The notes under the pieces are model-generated. The model was not told where the DNA came from. It saw nothing but the letters and a program-made list of their open reading frames with translations, and made no database searches. Source: Strongyloides papillosus (taxonomy: Eukaryota; Nematoda; Chromadorea; Rhabditida; Strongyloididae). Taken from it: DNA of 64,000 nt. Shown piece by piece: positions 35,720 to 46,777 of this stretch (its first letter is position 1; each line of letters begins with the position of its first letter). The position numbers and the translations under genes are program-made. The stretch spans positions 930,001 to 994,000 of the forward strand of contig SRSI01000060.1 of the NCBI GenBank assembly GCA_005656395.1, read 5' to 3'.

Positions 35720-38640
35720 ATTTTATTATTATTATTTATTATACTTATTCTAAAGTTATATTTTATAAAACTTTGTAAGTTGATTACTATTCAGAAGATA
35801 TTTCCATTTATGTTTACACTTTGCCAATTGAAACCATTTTAAATTCTTTCTTTTGTTTATGTCATCTTTAATTTTAATGTTTTTGAACCACTTAGCTAAC
35901 TGCTTCTGAGGTCATCCAACTGATCTTTTTCCTACTAATGATTTGTTTTTATACACCCATATTCCTTCTACCATTCTTTTGGCTAGTCCATCTTTTTTCC
36001 GGATTTGATGGCCCATAAACCTTAGTTGTAATTCCAGTATCTTATCTTCTACTGATGGTAATTTTGAGGTATTAATGTCATTATTATTTAAACATTTCCA
36101 TATATGGTTTATAGTACCTTGTAATTGTTTTGGAGTATTTTTCAATAGTTGCCAAGCTTGAGCACCATATGTAGCTATTGAAAATAATATTTGCACTGTT
36201 AGCCTTCTTTTATCTTTATCTTTCAGTCTTTTCCATTCATTCTTATATAAATGATACACAGACCACATTTTTTTCTTCCTCACTAATACTTCTTTATATT
36301 CTTGATTAGAAAAACTAACTTGTGCTCCAAGATATGTGAACTGTTGAACTTGTTTAATTTTTGTACCATCTAGAGATTTTATCTTAACTTCATCTAGACA
36401 CATAAGTTCAGTTTTCATAGGTGCAGTACTAATCCATGTTTCTTGGCAATTATTTCAAATAACACTAACATTTTTTGTGCATCTTCTTCTGATTCACCAA
36501 TTAAACATGTATCATCTGCAAAAGCAATAACTCCTGTATCATTACCATTCATTTGAAAACATTTAATTTTTTCTTTTCTCAATTTACTTGCAAATTTTCT
36601 TACTATATGTTCCATAATAATCAAGAATAATGATGGTGACATGCTATCACCTTGACCAACACCTCGTTGAATAGGTATGTTGTATTTGTTATCAATATCT
36701 ACAAATTTTGTCTCTTTTTGTATCGTTTCTACTGTAGAAATAATGTGACCATCTATATTCAAATCATACATACTCTGGTATAACATTTCTCTTTTTATCA
36801 TATCAAAGCATTTCATAAAATCAAGAAATATGAATACTCTTTTTCTCATGTTGAATTCTTTGGTATGTAACATGATTTGTTTCAAAGTATATAGGACATC
36901 TACTGTTGAAACATCATTTCTAAATCCTGTTTGATAATCTTGAACTTCATACTTGATATATCTTTTAAGTCTTTCATTTATTAAAGCCGTAAAGAGTTTG
37001 AATAAATGTGACAATTTAGATAGCGGTCTGTAATTTCTGATACTATTGAGATTATTCTTCTTTGGCAACAGTAGTAAAATTGCAGTGCTTCAACATTTTG
37101 GTATTATTTTATTCATAAAATAAAAGTTAAGTCTTTTCAATAAAGCTACTTTAAACTTTTGATTTTTATACAGACTTTTTATCATTTCATTTGAAATACC
37201 ATCAGTTCCTGTCATTTTTTCATTTTTTGACTTTGCTACAACGTAGTCGATTTCACTTTCAAGAAATGGTTTGAATTCACTATAATCTGATATTTTATGC
37301 TTATCATTTCTGATACTTTTAATATCATCTTTATATAGTTCTGTATAAAAATTACAGATTACTTTTTCATTTGTATCAATTTCTTTCGTGAAATCATCTG
37401 TAAGTTTTATCATTTCTTTTCTAAGATACATAGCATTTTTGAAAGCTTTTTTGAAGCCTCTACAATTATTTTCTATGTAGTCAATGATATTTTTACTTTT
37501 CCTTTCTCTAATTTTATTTTCTAGAGTTTTTCTAACATGCTTTGCATATTCTATGAATTCAATGAATTTATTTCCACTTTTCAGTTCTTTTCTTATCTTT
37601 AACATTTCTTTTATTTTATCTGAAAAAAGACATTTTTCATCTTTGTCTTTTGGTTTCAATGTTCTTTTTATTTTTTGAATTAATTGCATGTATTCTTCAT
37701 CCACAGCTTTTTGTGTTGTAGAATTACATGTAAAGTTCCAATCAATCTTATTCGTTACATCTATATCAACTGTACTATGTAATTTCATCTTTCTTCTTCG
37801 TAATATTACCTTTGGAATTTGATATTTACATGATATTGCTCTATGATCTGAATTTACGAAAAATTGAGAAAATGTTAAAATTCTGAAGTTGGTTATTAGT
37901 TTTCTTTCTCCTACAATATAATCAATTTCGGATCTTTGTGTTTTTGAAGTATTTGACCATGTAAATCTACTACTATTTCTTCTTTTATAGTATGTATTAA
38001 TCACACTAATGTTTAATTTCATTGCCAATTCTAATACTCTTATACCATTGTCATTAACTTCAGAACACATATAATATCCTACGTGTATGTTCTTCATTTT
38101 ATTTCTTCCTATATAACCATTGAAATCACCTAACGTAACAGGCTTTCTAACAATAATATCTTTATTCTTTTTATCTTCATTAATTAATAATTCTATAACT
38201 TCATTTACTTCTGCAAAAAATTTGTTTTTTGTTTCATCATTGTTATCGTCTGTTGGTGCATATATACCTATATACGTTGTAAGTACTTTGTTATTTAATT
38301 GTTGAACAACTGCAATTCTATTATTATAAATTTCCAATTTATAGATATTAATATTATTTTTGACGTATATAGCCATTCCTCCACTAACTCCAGTGGATTT
38401 TTCATTTATTTTGTTCATTTTTCCTTCACCTATCCATAATTTACCATGCTCTACATCAAAATTTGATGATATTTTTGATTTAGTCTCTGCTATAAACATA
38501 ATGTCAATGTCATTGTTTTTTAATTCAGTAATTAAATCAAAGATTTTCCCTTTTGAAGTTAAAAATCTGGCATTTAAATATCCCAGCTTTATAGTAATGT
38601 CTTTGGCCACTCTGTTCCTTGCCATTTTTCAAGAACTTCC
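35720..38640 (-). mobile_element. RTE-like non-LTR retrotransposon (LINE)
   Basis: The body runs on the minus strand from about 38640 to an (AAT)n-type tail at 35720-35745. The tail begins only about ten bases after the last stop codon of the pol frame (35756). A very short 3' UTR followed by a simple repeat is typical of RTE elements. It is close to full length for the RTE group (about 3 kb). The 5' end was not defined, and no target duplication was found. Confidence 0.72.
35756..38625 (-). pseudogene. LINE pol: AP-endonuclease plus reverse transcriptase, disrupted
   Basis: From ATG 38625 the frame encodes an endonuclease/exonuclease/phosphatase domain (LGYLNARFL, IDIMFIAETKS, VTLGDFNGYIGR, IDYIVGER, SDHRAISC). 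The reverse transcriptase follows: TGTDGISNEM, IRNYRPLSKLSHLFKL, FIFLDFMKCFDMI, RGVGQGDSMSPSLF, catalytic FADDT, then the FTYLG and GHQIRK tail motifs of RTE/CR1-type enzymes. Disruptions are a TGA at 37090-37092 where Trp is expected, a one-base shift near 36417, and a TGA at 35912-35914 in the C-terminal GKRSxGxP motif. Otherwise it is well preserved, so the copy is a fairly recent but inactive insertion. Antisense ORFs at 37484, 38120 and 38360 are its shadows. Confidence 0.9.
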
Positions 38641-40080
38641 TTGTGTAGTGGACTTTTAGACTGTTTTAGTATAATATTTGTAAAAGTAATTACAATAATA
38701 ATAAAAAACACCCTCTCTCTAAAACGATTTTAGGAAAGTCCCTTTAAATATTTTTAATCTTGAAAGCCAAGTTTCTAAATTATTAGCACTCACAAATTGC
38801 TCTAGTATGTATTATAAGCTATGCTAATTATGCTATTAAGTTTATTACAAAAGAAATTCCTCAAATGACCAATTTTTACTGAAAGAAATTTTTTATTATT
38901 TTTAAAAAAATTGACATTTATTCTTAAAAAAAATGATAAAATACTTTGTCCTTAGCATGCAATAACTGTTAAGATTGCTGAAAAACTACTTTTTATATAT
39001 AAAATACAAATTCTAATATATGTGTCTGAGGTACAGTAGAACACATTTGAGAAGAGTTAAAGCCATAGCATGAAATGCTTGTTTTGTAAAGAAATAATAA
39101 AGCTATACATAGATAAAGCATGATCTGGTTATAGTATGCAAATATCAGCTTAGAAAATTTCATAATTAAAAGTTTTAATAAGTTTTTATTCGAAAATTAT
39201 TTTTCTAAAAATCTTGCTAAAACAGCCATTTGTAGACAGTATTTTGCAATCATTTTATTTTTTTTAATATTGTACAAAATGAAATCTACCTTAGAACAGT
39301 TTTTTAATACAAATACTTTTAAAAAAATATCTTTAAATGTTAAAAATCTATGAAAATTATGAATAATTAAATTTAAATCTAATTATTTCAAAAATAATCA
39401 GTGACTTCGATATATAGCATAGGTATATTCTTGTAGAGAAAATCAAGGGCTTTCATAATATATAAGTTTCATATAAGGTATCACAGTTAAATTCCATGAT
39501 ATAAAGCTTCAAAACAAAATCTCCATTTTTAGAAATTTGAAATTTTTTTTGCAATAATCTACTTCTACATAGTACAAACATTATACTGTAAAGGTTTCAA
39601 AAACAATAATTAGCTATAAAAAAGTATTCTATGAATTTAGAAAAACGTCGCTGCGGCAGGGGTCAAAGTAACCGACCGAGGAAACAACATAGTGTGCATC
39701 ATAATAAATTTTAAATTTTATATTTAATTTTTATCTTTTAGTAGTATTTAAAAATTCATTTTGTTTAAATCCCATTTTGTGAGTCAATCAGACATTTGAT
39801 GTACAACTTAAAATTTTACCCCCCATTTTTATTTCATGAATTAAAAGAGCAACCAAAAAAATGTATGTTGGCAAATTTATTCGGCTTGAAACTTTGAGAT
39901 ACAGCAGTAGTAGTGAGTCAAAGTTGAAAAAATTGATTTTTACGAATTTCAGATAAATAGATTTTTTTTAAAAATAAATATTGGTCCTAGGAGTAATTTT
40001 TTATAAAAAACGAATGAGCATATCTTCGGCTTCAAAAATTTACGTCTTTATTGTTTTTTGGAATTTTTTTCGAGTTTTTT

Positions 40081-40570
40081 CAATTTTTGAGTACAAAAAT
40101 CGGAAAGGGCATGTTCTCACTATGCTTATTCGTTTTCTCATATAATTTTACATCTGGATTCATAAAAATCAAAGAAATTAAATGGGAAGATAAATGTGAT
40201 CCTGAGTGAAAAAGAATCTTGCTATTTCCTAGGGAAATAAGATTTTTCAATTTTTGAGTACAAAAATCGAAAAAGTGCATGTTCTCACTATGCTCATTCG
40301 ATTTCACATGTGATTTTACATCCAGATTCATAGAAATCAAAAAAATAAAATGGGGAAATAAATGTGTTCTTAAGTAAAGAAGAATACTGGTATTTTCATA
40401 TAGAATAGGTGTTTTCACATTTTGGGTACAAAAATCGAAAAAGCGCATGTTCTCACTACTCTCATTCGATTTCTCATGTGATTTTACATCCAGATTCATA
40501 GAAATCAAAAAAATAAAATGGGAAGGTAGATGTGTTCTCATCCAAAATATAAATTCCAATTCACTATACA
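40081..40570. repeat. Three tandem copies of a 167-bp unit
   Basis: Copies start at about 40081, 40248 and 40416 with CAATTTTTGAGTACAAAAAT-like heads and a shared ATGTTCTCACTA..CTCATTCG..TTTTACATC body. The 199-codon minus ORF across them is a by-product of this repetition. The right arm of the element (42300-42560) carries the same unit inverted. Confidence 0.85.
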
Positions 40571-40977
40571 CACAAAAAAAAGGACACAGGTTTGCAAAAA
40601 ATGTAATAAATTTGTCCCACCAAATAAAATTTAAATTTTCTTTATTTGCGACTAATTTTATCACAATTATTTTGTACATGAAAAATTAAAACAATAATTA
40701 GTGAATTATTAAAATAAGTTTCTCTTTTTTTAGTATACTATTTTTATTTTAGAACATAAGTTGTTTTCTACAATAAATTCTAAAATACAAGGTTAGAATT
40801 TAATTCTATGTAAAATTACAAAGACTTTTATAAAAAAAAAATTTTTTAACATATTACAGTATATTTTTTAAATATTTTTCAATCGTTTGAATTACTATAA
40901 ATTGTATTTTATGAAATTTTCACATTTGATGCTCTAAATTGTTTTCATAATGTTTTTTGAACCCCAGAATTTAAGAG

Positions 40978-41645
40978 TTATCTACATCAAATATGTTACA
41001 TATTTGTAAAATTTGCTACATCTTATGACATTTTGCGCCATCTTTTTTATCAATTTGCGCCATTTTCGTCATTTTTGCTACATCTTTTTGACCAATTTGT
41101 TCCACCTTTTTTCAGACGGTGGACATTTGCTTGTCCATGGTTACTCATATTTTTTCCTTTTTTTTAATGTCATTTCGCTTGATCATAGGTGACCACGGGC
41201 AAGTTGATTTCCATCGTTTTTTTTTTAACTAAATTAGGGTAGAGGTCGCTGTAAAGTGCGTTGTTGTGTGTGAACTGAATCCAATGGAATAATCAAAAAA
41301 TAAGTTAGTAAAAAATAAAAAAGAATGCTTTTTCGCTTGCCCATATTATGCATGTTTCTTAAAAAAACCATTTTTGTTACCCAATAGACAAGCGAAAGTC
41401 ACTTTTTCCAATTCAATTCCACTTTATTTTAATAATATTATTTTACTCTTTAACATGCCTAAATTATGTTGAAGAATATTTTATTTGGTGTGACCGATAC
41501 ATGTCGCAAAAATGTACTAAGATGGTGCAAATTGCTAAAAAAGATGGCACAAAATGTACAAAGATAGCGCAATTTGGTCAAAAAGATGACGAAAAATGTC
41601 ATAAGATGTAGCAAATTTTACAAATATGTAGCATATTTAATGTAG
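40978..41645. repeat. Inner inverted repeat of short GCxACATCTTTTT-type motifs
   Basis: The left side (40978-41115) is built of degenerate 20-30-base repeats such as TTTGCTACATCT and TTTGCGCCATCTTTTT. The right side (41505-41645) carries the reverse complements in reverse order (AAGATGGCGCA/AAGATGTAGCAA types). The loop (41116-41500) is unique and non-coding. Confidence 0.75.
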
Positions 41646-42868
41646 TTGACTGTCAAATTTCATTTTCCATGTCTTTTAAAGATCATCTTTAAAAATCAAA
41701 ATTATGAAAAGTTATAAAATAATATAGATTTTTATTTATAGTAAAAAAATAACTTTTACATATTTTAATTTAAAATAAGAACGAATACTAAAATAATATT
41801 TTTAAATAATAATACTTTGTGTGAGTAAATAATTACTGCTTTTCTTTATTATTGTTGCGAAATTTTTAAACTTTTTGTCGTTAATAGATTGTTTAAAATA
41901 ATGATTTTTATTAAAACATCAATAATTTTACACGAAATTAACTTTTAATATCATATTTTATAAAATAAAAAAACAAGTTAAGATCTAAATGAGCATAATG
42001 TCATAAAAATATCAAAATTTAAAAAAGTCACATTAATTTTAAAACTTAAACATATATATCTTTGTGAAAAAACGACAAAATGTATGCGACAACCCAATAT
42101 TTTGTGTTGTTAAAAAATTTTTGCTATTGCTTGATAATTTTAAAATTTGAATAATATTCAATTTTTTAAAATGGTGGGACATTTTTTTGCATTATAGATA
42201 GATTTGTCAAAATTTGTCCTTTTTTTTTCTGTGTAGTAGAATATTGGTACATTTTTTTAAAAAATTTTAAATTTTTTTTACAATAATGATTGTTTCTAAT
42301 AGTATTTTTATATGAAAAATCGGATGAGCACAGTGAAAACATGCGCTTTTTCGATTTTTGTACTCAAATGTGAAAACACCTATTCTATATGAAAATACCA
42401 GTATTCTTCTTCACTCAAGAACACATTTACCTTCCCATTTTATTTTTTTGATTTTTGTGAATCTAGATGTAAAATTATATGAGAAAACGAATGAGCATAG
42501 TGAGAACATGCGCTTTTTCGATTTTTGTACTCAAAAATTGAAAAAACTCAAAAAATTCCAAAAAACAATAAAGACGTAAATTTTTGAAGCCGAAAGTATG
42601 CTCATTCGTTTTCTTACAAAAAATTATCCCTAGAAGCAGTATTAATTTTTAAAAAAATCTATTTATCTGAAATTCGTAAAAATCAATTTTTTCAACTTTG
42701 ACTCACTACTACTGCTGTATCTCAAAGTTTCAAGCCGAATAAATTTGCCAACATACATTTTTTTGGTTGCTATTTTTACTTTTGAAATAAAAATGGAGGA
42801 TAAAATTTTTAGTTGTACATCAAATGTCTGATTGACTTACAAAACGGGTTTTAAATTATTGCACTAAA

Positions 42869-44292
42869 ATGGGATTTTTATCTATTTATGAAGCAGATAA
42901 TGAAAGAGTTTGGACTGAAAAAAAATTTTTTTTAAAGCTAAGTTTTACTGTTAATCCAGAATTAAAAAATAATTTAAATGTAAATAGCAAAGCAATAGAT
43001 TATCTCTAAATGTTCTTAGATGATACAATTTTAAGCACAACTGTAGATACGATTAATGGTACTGCTAATAACTTTATCAATTATTTAAATAAAAATTTAG
43101 AAAAATTAGAAAATAATAGCTTGTCCATTCCTGAGTTAAAAAATTTTTTGGGCTTAGTACTACATATGGGTAATATTGTTCTTCCAATAATCCATGATTT
43201 TTGAAAGTCGGATGATCTCTATGACTTTCCTTTTTTCAGGAATACTATGAATAGGTTAAGATTTAATACCACTCTTAGATTTTAAACAATTAGTAATGAG
43301 AGTGATTCCGATAACCGTCTTGGAAAAGTTAGATTTTTATCTGACTATTTTAATAAAGTCATGGAAGAACAATATTACCCTTCACGAGAGTTATGTATTG
43401 ACGAATCAATGATGGGTTTCAAAGAAAGATTGTTGTTTCGTCAATTTATTAAAAATAAAAAACATAAATTTGGGGTAAAATTTTATATTATGACCGAACC
43501 TAATGGTTTAATTTTAAAACATCGTATGTACGATGGAACTAAAATTGAATTTGATTGTTCTTCAAGTGCTACCGAGTCAACAGTTCTCGATCTTATGAAG
43601 AACTATTTAAGTAAAGGTCATTCTTTATATATGGACAATCTCTATAATAGTAAAAAATTATCAGAACGTCTATTAGAGTTTGCTACTTATTCTACCGGTA
43701 CCTTGAGGTCTAGTAGAAAATTGAATCCTCGTGAGGTGGTAGATGCAAAACTTATAAAAGTTGAAATAATAGTTCGCTATTCTTAGAACGTTTGAATAAC
43801 TAAATGGCGTGATACTAAAGAGGTCACCGTTATTTCAAAAGAGTTCAATAATGACGTTTTAAATTTGAAAAACAGGTGGGGTAAAAGTATAAGGAAATCT
43901 ACATCGATTCATTCATATGATCAAAATGTGGATGGAATTGATCGTATGGACCAAATGATTTCGTATTTTATGAGTCTAAGAAAATCGTCTAGGTAACATA
44001 TGAAAGTGAATTTTTGATTAATCGAAATGATTATTCATAATTCCCATATTTTATATACCACATAGACGTTTAAAAAAATACCCCTAAGAGAATTTAGGGA
44101 AGAAATCATAGAAGATTTAATAAAAAAAGAAAATTCTTCACTTAAAAAAAATAAGAAAAAGATCTTCATTTCACTGCTCCGTAGAATTTAGAAAACTAGG
44201 AGGTAGCAACATAACTCAATGTAGAAAATGTATCATTTGTGCAAAATCAAATATTCGCAGGGATACATCTTATTACTGCGGAGCATGTTAGA
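42869..44292 (+). pseudogene. piggyBac-type transposase (PGBD), disrupted
   Basis: The in-frame start MGFLSIYEADNERVW (42869) is followed by a stop at 43006-43008, then FLDDTIL..LPELKNF-like sequence and a stop at 43202-43204 where the family has Trp. A long open piece (43361-43786) has the transposase core DESMMGFKERL, GVKFYIMTE and MDNLYNSKKLSE with the conserved Asp residues. After a frame break come NVDGIDRMDQMISYFMSLRK (about 43927-43990) and, near 44221-44290, a C-terminal cysteine-rich finger (CRKCIICAKS..YYCGAC). At least four stops or shifts inactivate it. The N-terminal hundred residues usual for the family are missing, and the palindromic TTAA element lies in their place. Confidence 0.85.
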
Positions 44293-44622
44293 ATGATTCT
44301 CTATTGTGTATAAATGATTGTTTTCTAAATATCACTTAAAAAGTCATTAATTTTTTAAGCTTTTCAAAAAATAATGTCTATTTTATTTCTTTAATCTAAC
44401 TGTAAAAGAGATATTATTTTTTGAACAATCTAATATTTTAAATTTTTTAAAATCTAGTCCAAAAATTTAATTTACGTGTATATTTTTTGTAATTTCACTA
44501 CATTTTTTATTTTAGATTTTAATAGTCACAGGCACAAAATAGGAGAATTTCCATAATTTTTAAAATTTTTTCTATTATTTATATATAATTTTAAATTTCT
44601 TTCTTTCTTATATTTTTTTTAA
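44293..44622. other. Spacer between piggyBac relic and mariner
   Basis: AT-rich sequence of about 330 bases; may hold the 3' end of the piggyBac element but no terminal repeat was identified. Confidence 0.45.
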
Positions 44623-44624
44623 TA

Positions 44625-45911
44625 TTAGGTTGTTACATATGAAATGACTGTTTTTTACCCTAATTTTTAAATACGCATAACTTTACTAAAAATCAATATT
44701 TTTATTCAAAATAAGAACCATTAGAATCTACACATTGTTGCCAACGAGATACAAGCTTATTTATTTCATTTGCATAGAAATCCGGGGTTCTAGATTCAAT
44801 GAAGGCTTCAAAGGCAGTTTTTATGTCCTCATCGTTTCTGAAGATTTTCTCCGTTAAGAAGTTATCGAGATGTTTGAAAAAGTGGAAATCTGTTGAAGCA
44901 AGGTCAGATAAATATGCGGGATAAGGCAGTGTTCCATACATTAATTCGTTCAGTTTCTAGAGGGTCTTCTTTGAAACATGAGGTTTTGCGTTATCATGGA
45001 GGAGAATTGGCTCATTTCTATTGACTAAAGCAGGCATTTTTTGAGACAATTTTTGATGCATTTCTTCAAGCACTTGACAATAGGACTCCGAATTAATAGT
45101 TTCTCCATGTTCCATGAACTTATAATGAATCACTCCTACAGCAGACCACGAAACAGTTATCATAACCTTCTTTGGGGTCAATTTGGGTTTTGGAAAGTGT
45201 TTTGGAGCTTCATTTTTGTCCAACCATTGTCTAGTTCTTTCACGATTGTCGTACAGAATCCACTTTTCGTCACAAGTTATAAGATGACTTAGAAATGGGT
45301 CATTTTTATTCCTTAAAATGAGGGAAGAACAAACCTCAAAACGACACATTTTTTGATAGTCGTTTAATTCATCAGGTACCCATTTGTCAAGCTTTTTTGT
45401 CTTTTCTATCTCTTTTAAGTGACGGGAAATTGTTGCTGTAGATACATTTAAGTCTTCTGCAAGACTCCTGACAGTTGCACGTGGATTGGCTTCAACAGCT
45501 TTCCGTAATTCATCGTTATCAATCACGGTCTCAGGTCTCCCACGCTCTTCATTCTCGAGGTCTTCACTTCCTTCTTTGAATTTTCTAAACCATCTTTGTA
45601 CAGTAGAAACAGAGACAAGATCTTCTCCGAAAGATTCATTAATTTGTTGAATTGTTTTTGAAGCATTAGTACCGCGTTTGAACTCACAAAGCATAATAGC
45701 ACGAATATCACGTTTTGAAAGCATAGTTTGTTTTTGAAATAATTTGAAGATAAATAGAGCTCATGGCAACAATATATATATCATCGTGTAGAGGAGATTT
45801 AGGAGAATCTAACAGTTTGTTTAATTATACCAAAACATAACAAATCGTTTAAGAAAAGGCGCGCCAAACAACGCGCATTAAAAAACAGTCACTTCATATG
45901 TAACAACCTAA
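44625..45911. mobile_element. Mariner element, near-intact (1287 bp)
   Basis: Terminal inverted repeats of about 33 bases begin TTAGGTTGTTACATATGAAR at each end (44625 and 45911 inverted) with one mismatch; TA is duplicated at 44623-44624 and 45912-45913. The size is standard for mariner. One transposase gene fills the interior on the minus strand. Confidence 0.95.
44702..45724 (-). pseudogene. Mariner transposase, single in-frame stop
   Basis: From ATG 45724 there are 340 codons in one frame, interrupted only by TAG at 44957-44959 (codon 256), a likely Gln codon changed by one base. N-terminal paired helix-turn-helix DNA-binding domains cover residues 1-105. The mariner signature KWVPDEL is at 114-120. 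The D,D34D catalytic acids are Asp152 (TCDEKW), Asp244 (LLHDNAKPH) and Asp279 (STDFHFF). The spacing of 34 residues between the last two is exact. No frame shift is present. The stop falls between the second and third catalytic Asp, so a truncated product would be inactive; otherwise the copy looks young. It cuts at TA and mobilises elements with its own ends. Confidence 0.93.
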
Positions 45912-45913
45912 TA

Positions 45914-46704
45914 TTAAAATTTTATATCCCTTAAAATAACTTTATTCCAAAATATTCCCTTTTATGTACAAATTACCACTGTACATTAACATTTTGTTTA
46001 TAACGTGTATATGCGTCATCCGGCAGAAAAAGGGTTAAAATTATAAGCACTTTTCGTTAAAATTAAATATTTTAATTATACTTATGTAATTCACTGTTTT
46101 ATCTGATCGAGTACGCATATTTCAAAATGCTCTTCCACTTAGATGAACACTAGGTTAGGTAGTGAAAACCAGATTGCATGTATCCTCTGAGATACATGTA
46201 GTATGGGCAACGCTACATCTGATAGCCTATACAACCTTAAAGGACGAAGATATTCAGATTCTTTAAGTATAGCATGATCCAATAAATCATTTCGTATAAC
46301 TTTTACTGAACAAATTTAGTAGCTGTAAATGTAGTAATAAATTATAAATTATAACAAACATAGTTTAATAGTTATAAACATCAATAAACGAAACTTATAA
46401 CTATTCGAAATAACAGTATCTCTTGAGACAACTAGACATAAATAAACGTGTATGAGTCAAATACTTTTAACTTTTAATACTAGAATTAATTACATAATAG
46501 CATCAATCTTTACAAAATAAATTTTTCTAAAAAAATTTCACTAGCGTTTTTAAATGTCAAAGAAAAAAATTCGATAACAATTTCACATTAAGAAAGTAAT
46601 AAAAATTTTCTGACAAAAAATTTTAAATCTTATCATAATCAAACTTTTACTAAAGAATAGTTTTAGAAAAACAAATAATTAATGCAAAAGTACTTCTGAT
46701 GGTT
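45914..46704. other. Intergenic, possible structured-RNA patch
   Basis: Mostly AT-rich with no ORF. A less AT-rich patch at about 46120-46300 contains a clean 8-bp hairpin (GCATGTATC..GATACATGT near 46176-46200) and other GC-containing segments. No known RNA family could be assigned. Confidence 0.4.
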
Positions 46705-46777
46705 CGACCCTGGTGGGACTTGAACCCACAATCTTCTGCTTAGGAGACAGACGCCTTAGCCATTAGGCCACAAGGTC
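46705..46777 (-). tRNA. tRNA-Arg (anticodon CCT)
   Basis: The 73-base minus-strand sequence folds fully: acceptor GACCTTG with CAGGGTC, D stem GCC/GGC, anticodon stem TCTGT/GCAGA around loop CTCCTAA, T stem GTGGG/CCCAC around TTCAAGT, discriminator G. Loop positions 34-36 are CCT, so it reads AGG arginine codons. No intron. Internal A and B boxes (GTGGCCTAATGG and GGTTCAAGTCC) are intact, so it should be transcribed by RNA polymerase III. A T-rich terminator is expected just below 46705. Confidence 0.95.

Larger units (their letters stand above)
35357..39696. mobile_element. Long-inverted-repeat element containing a LINE
   Basis: CACACTATGTTG at 35357-35368 and its reverse complement at 39685-39696 mark the ends; a GC-richer block with CTCGGTCGGTTACTTTGACC (left, from 35384) recurs inverted at about 39641-39680. 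The arms match with gaps and substitutions over about 330-350 bases (35369-35715 and 39335-39684). Between them are an RTE-like LINE (35720-38640) and about 700 bases of AT-rich sequence. The LINE's 3' simple-repeat tail abuts the inner end of the left arm, so I infer that a foldback element was invaded by the LINE. Confidence 0.7.
39769..42850. mobile_element. TTAA-bordered palindromic element
   Basis: TTAA at 39765-39768 and at 42851-42854 directly borders inverted sequences: ATCCCATTTTGTGAGTCAAT reading right from 39769 matches the reverse complement read inward from 42850 with few changes. The arms cover about 39769-40580 and 42300-42850. The left arm contains three tandem copies of a 167-bp unit, the right arm about one and a half. 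A second, inner inverted repeat lies at 40978-41640. TTAA target sites are the mark of piggyBac-type transposition, and a piggyBac transposase relic begins 15 bases beyond the right TTAA. No real gene lies inside. Confidence 0.75.

Noticed and set aside
37484..38659. Plus-strand ORFs of 61-99 codons
   Set aside because: They are antisense to the LINE pol frame, which has clear endonuclease motifs.
40080..40679. A 199-codon minus ORF with three internal repeats, resembling a repetitive protein
   Set aside because: It is created by the three 167-bp DNA repeats inside the palindromic element; the mirrored arm has an equivalent ORF (42358-42579), and neither has a domain.
39769..42850. A CRISPR-like array, because of regular repeats
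   Set aside because: The repeat units are 167-bp tandem copies without unique spacers, within a eukaryotic foldback element; the 176-bp satellite at 5154 is likewise without spacers.
45041..45711. Additional ORFs overlapping the young mariner transposase
   Set aside because: Other-frame shadows of the transposase, which shows a full D,D34D layout.
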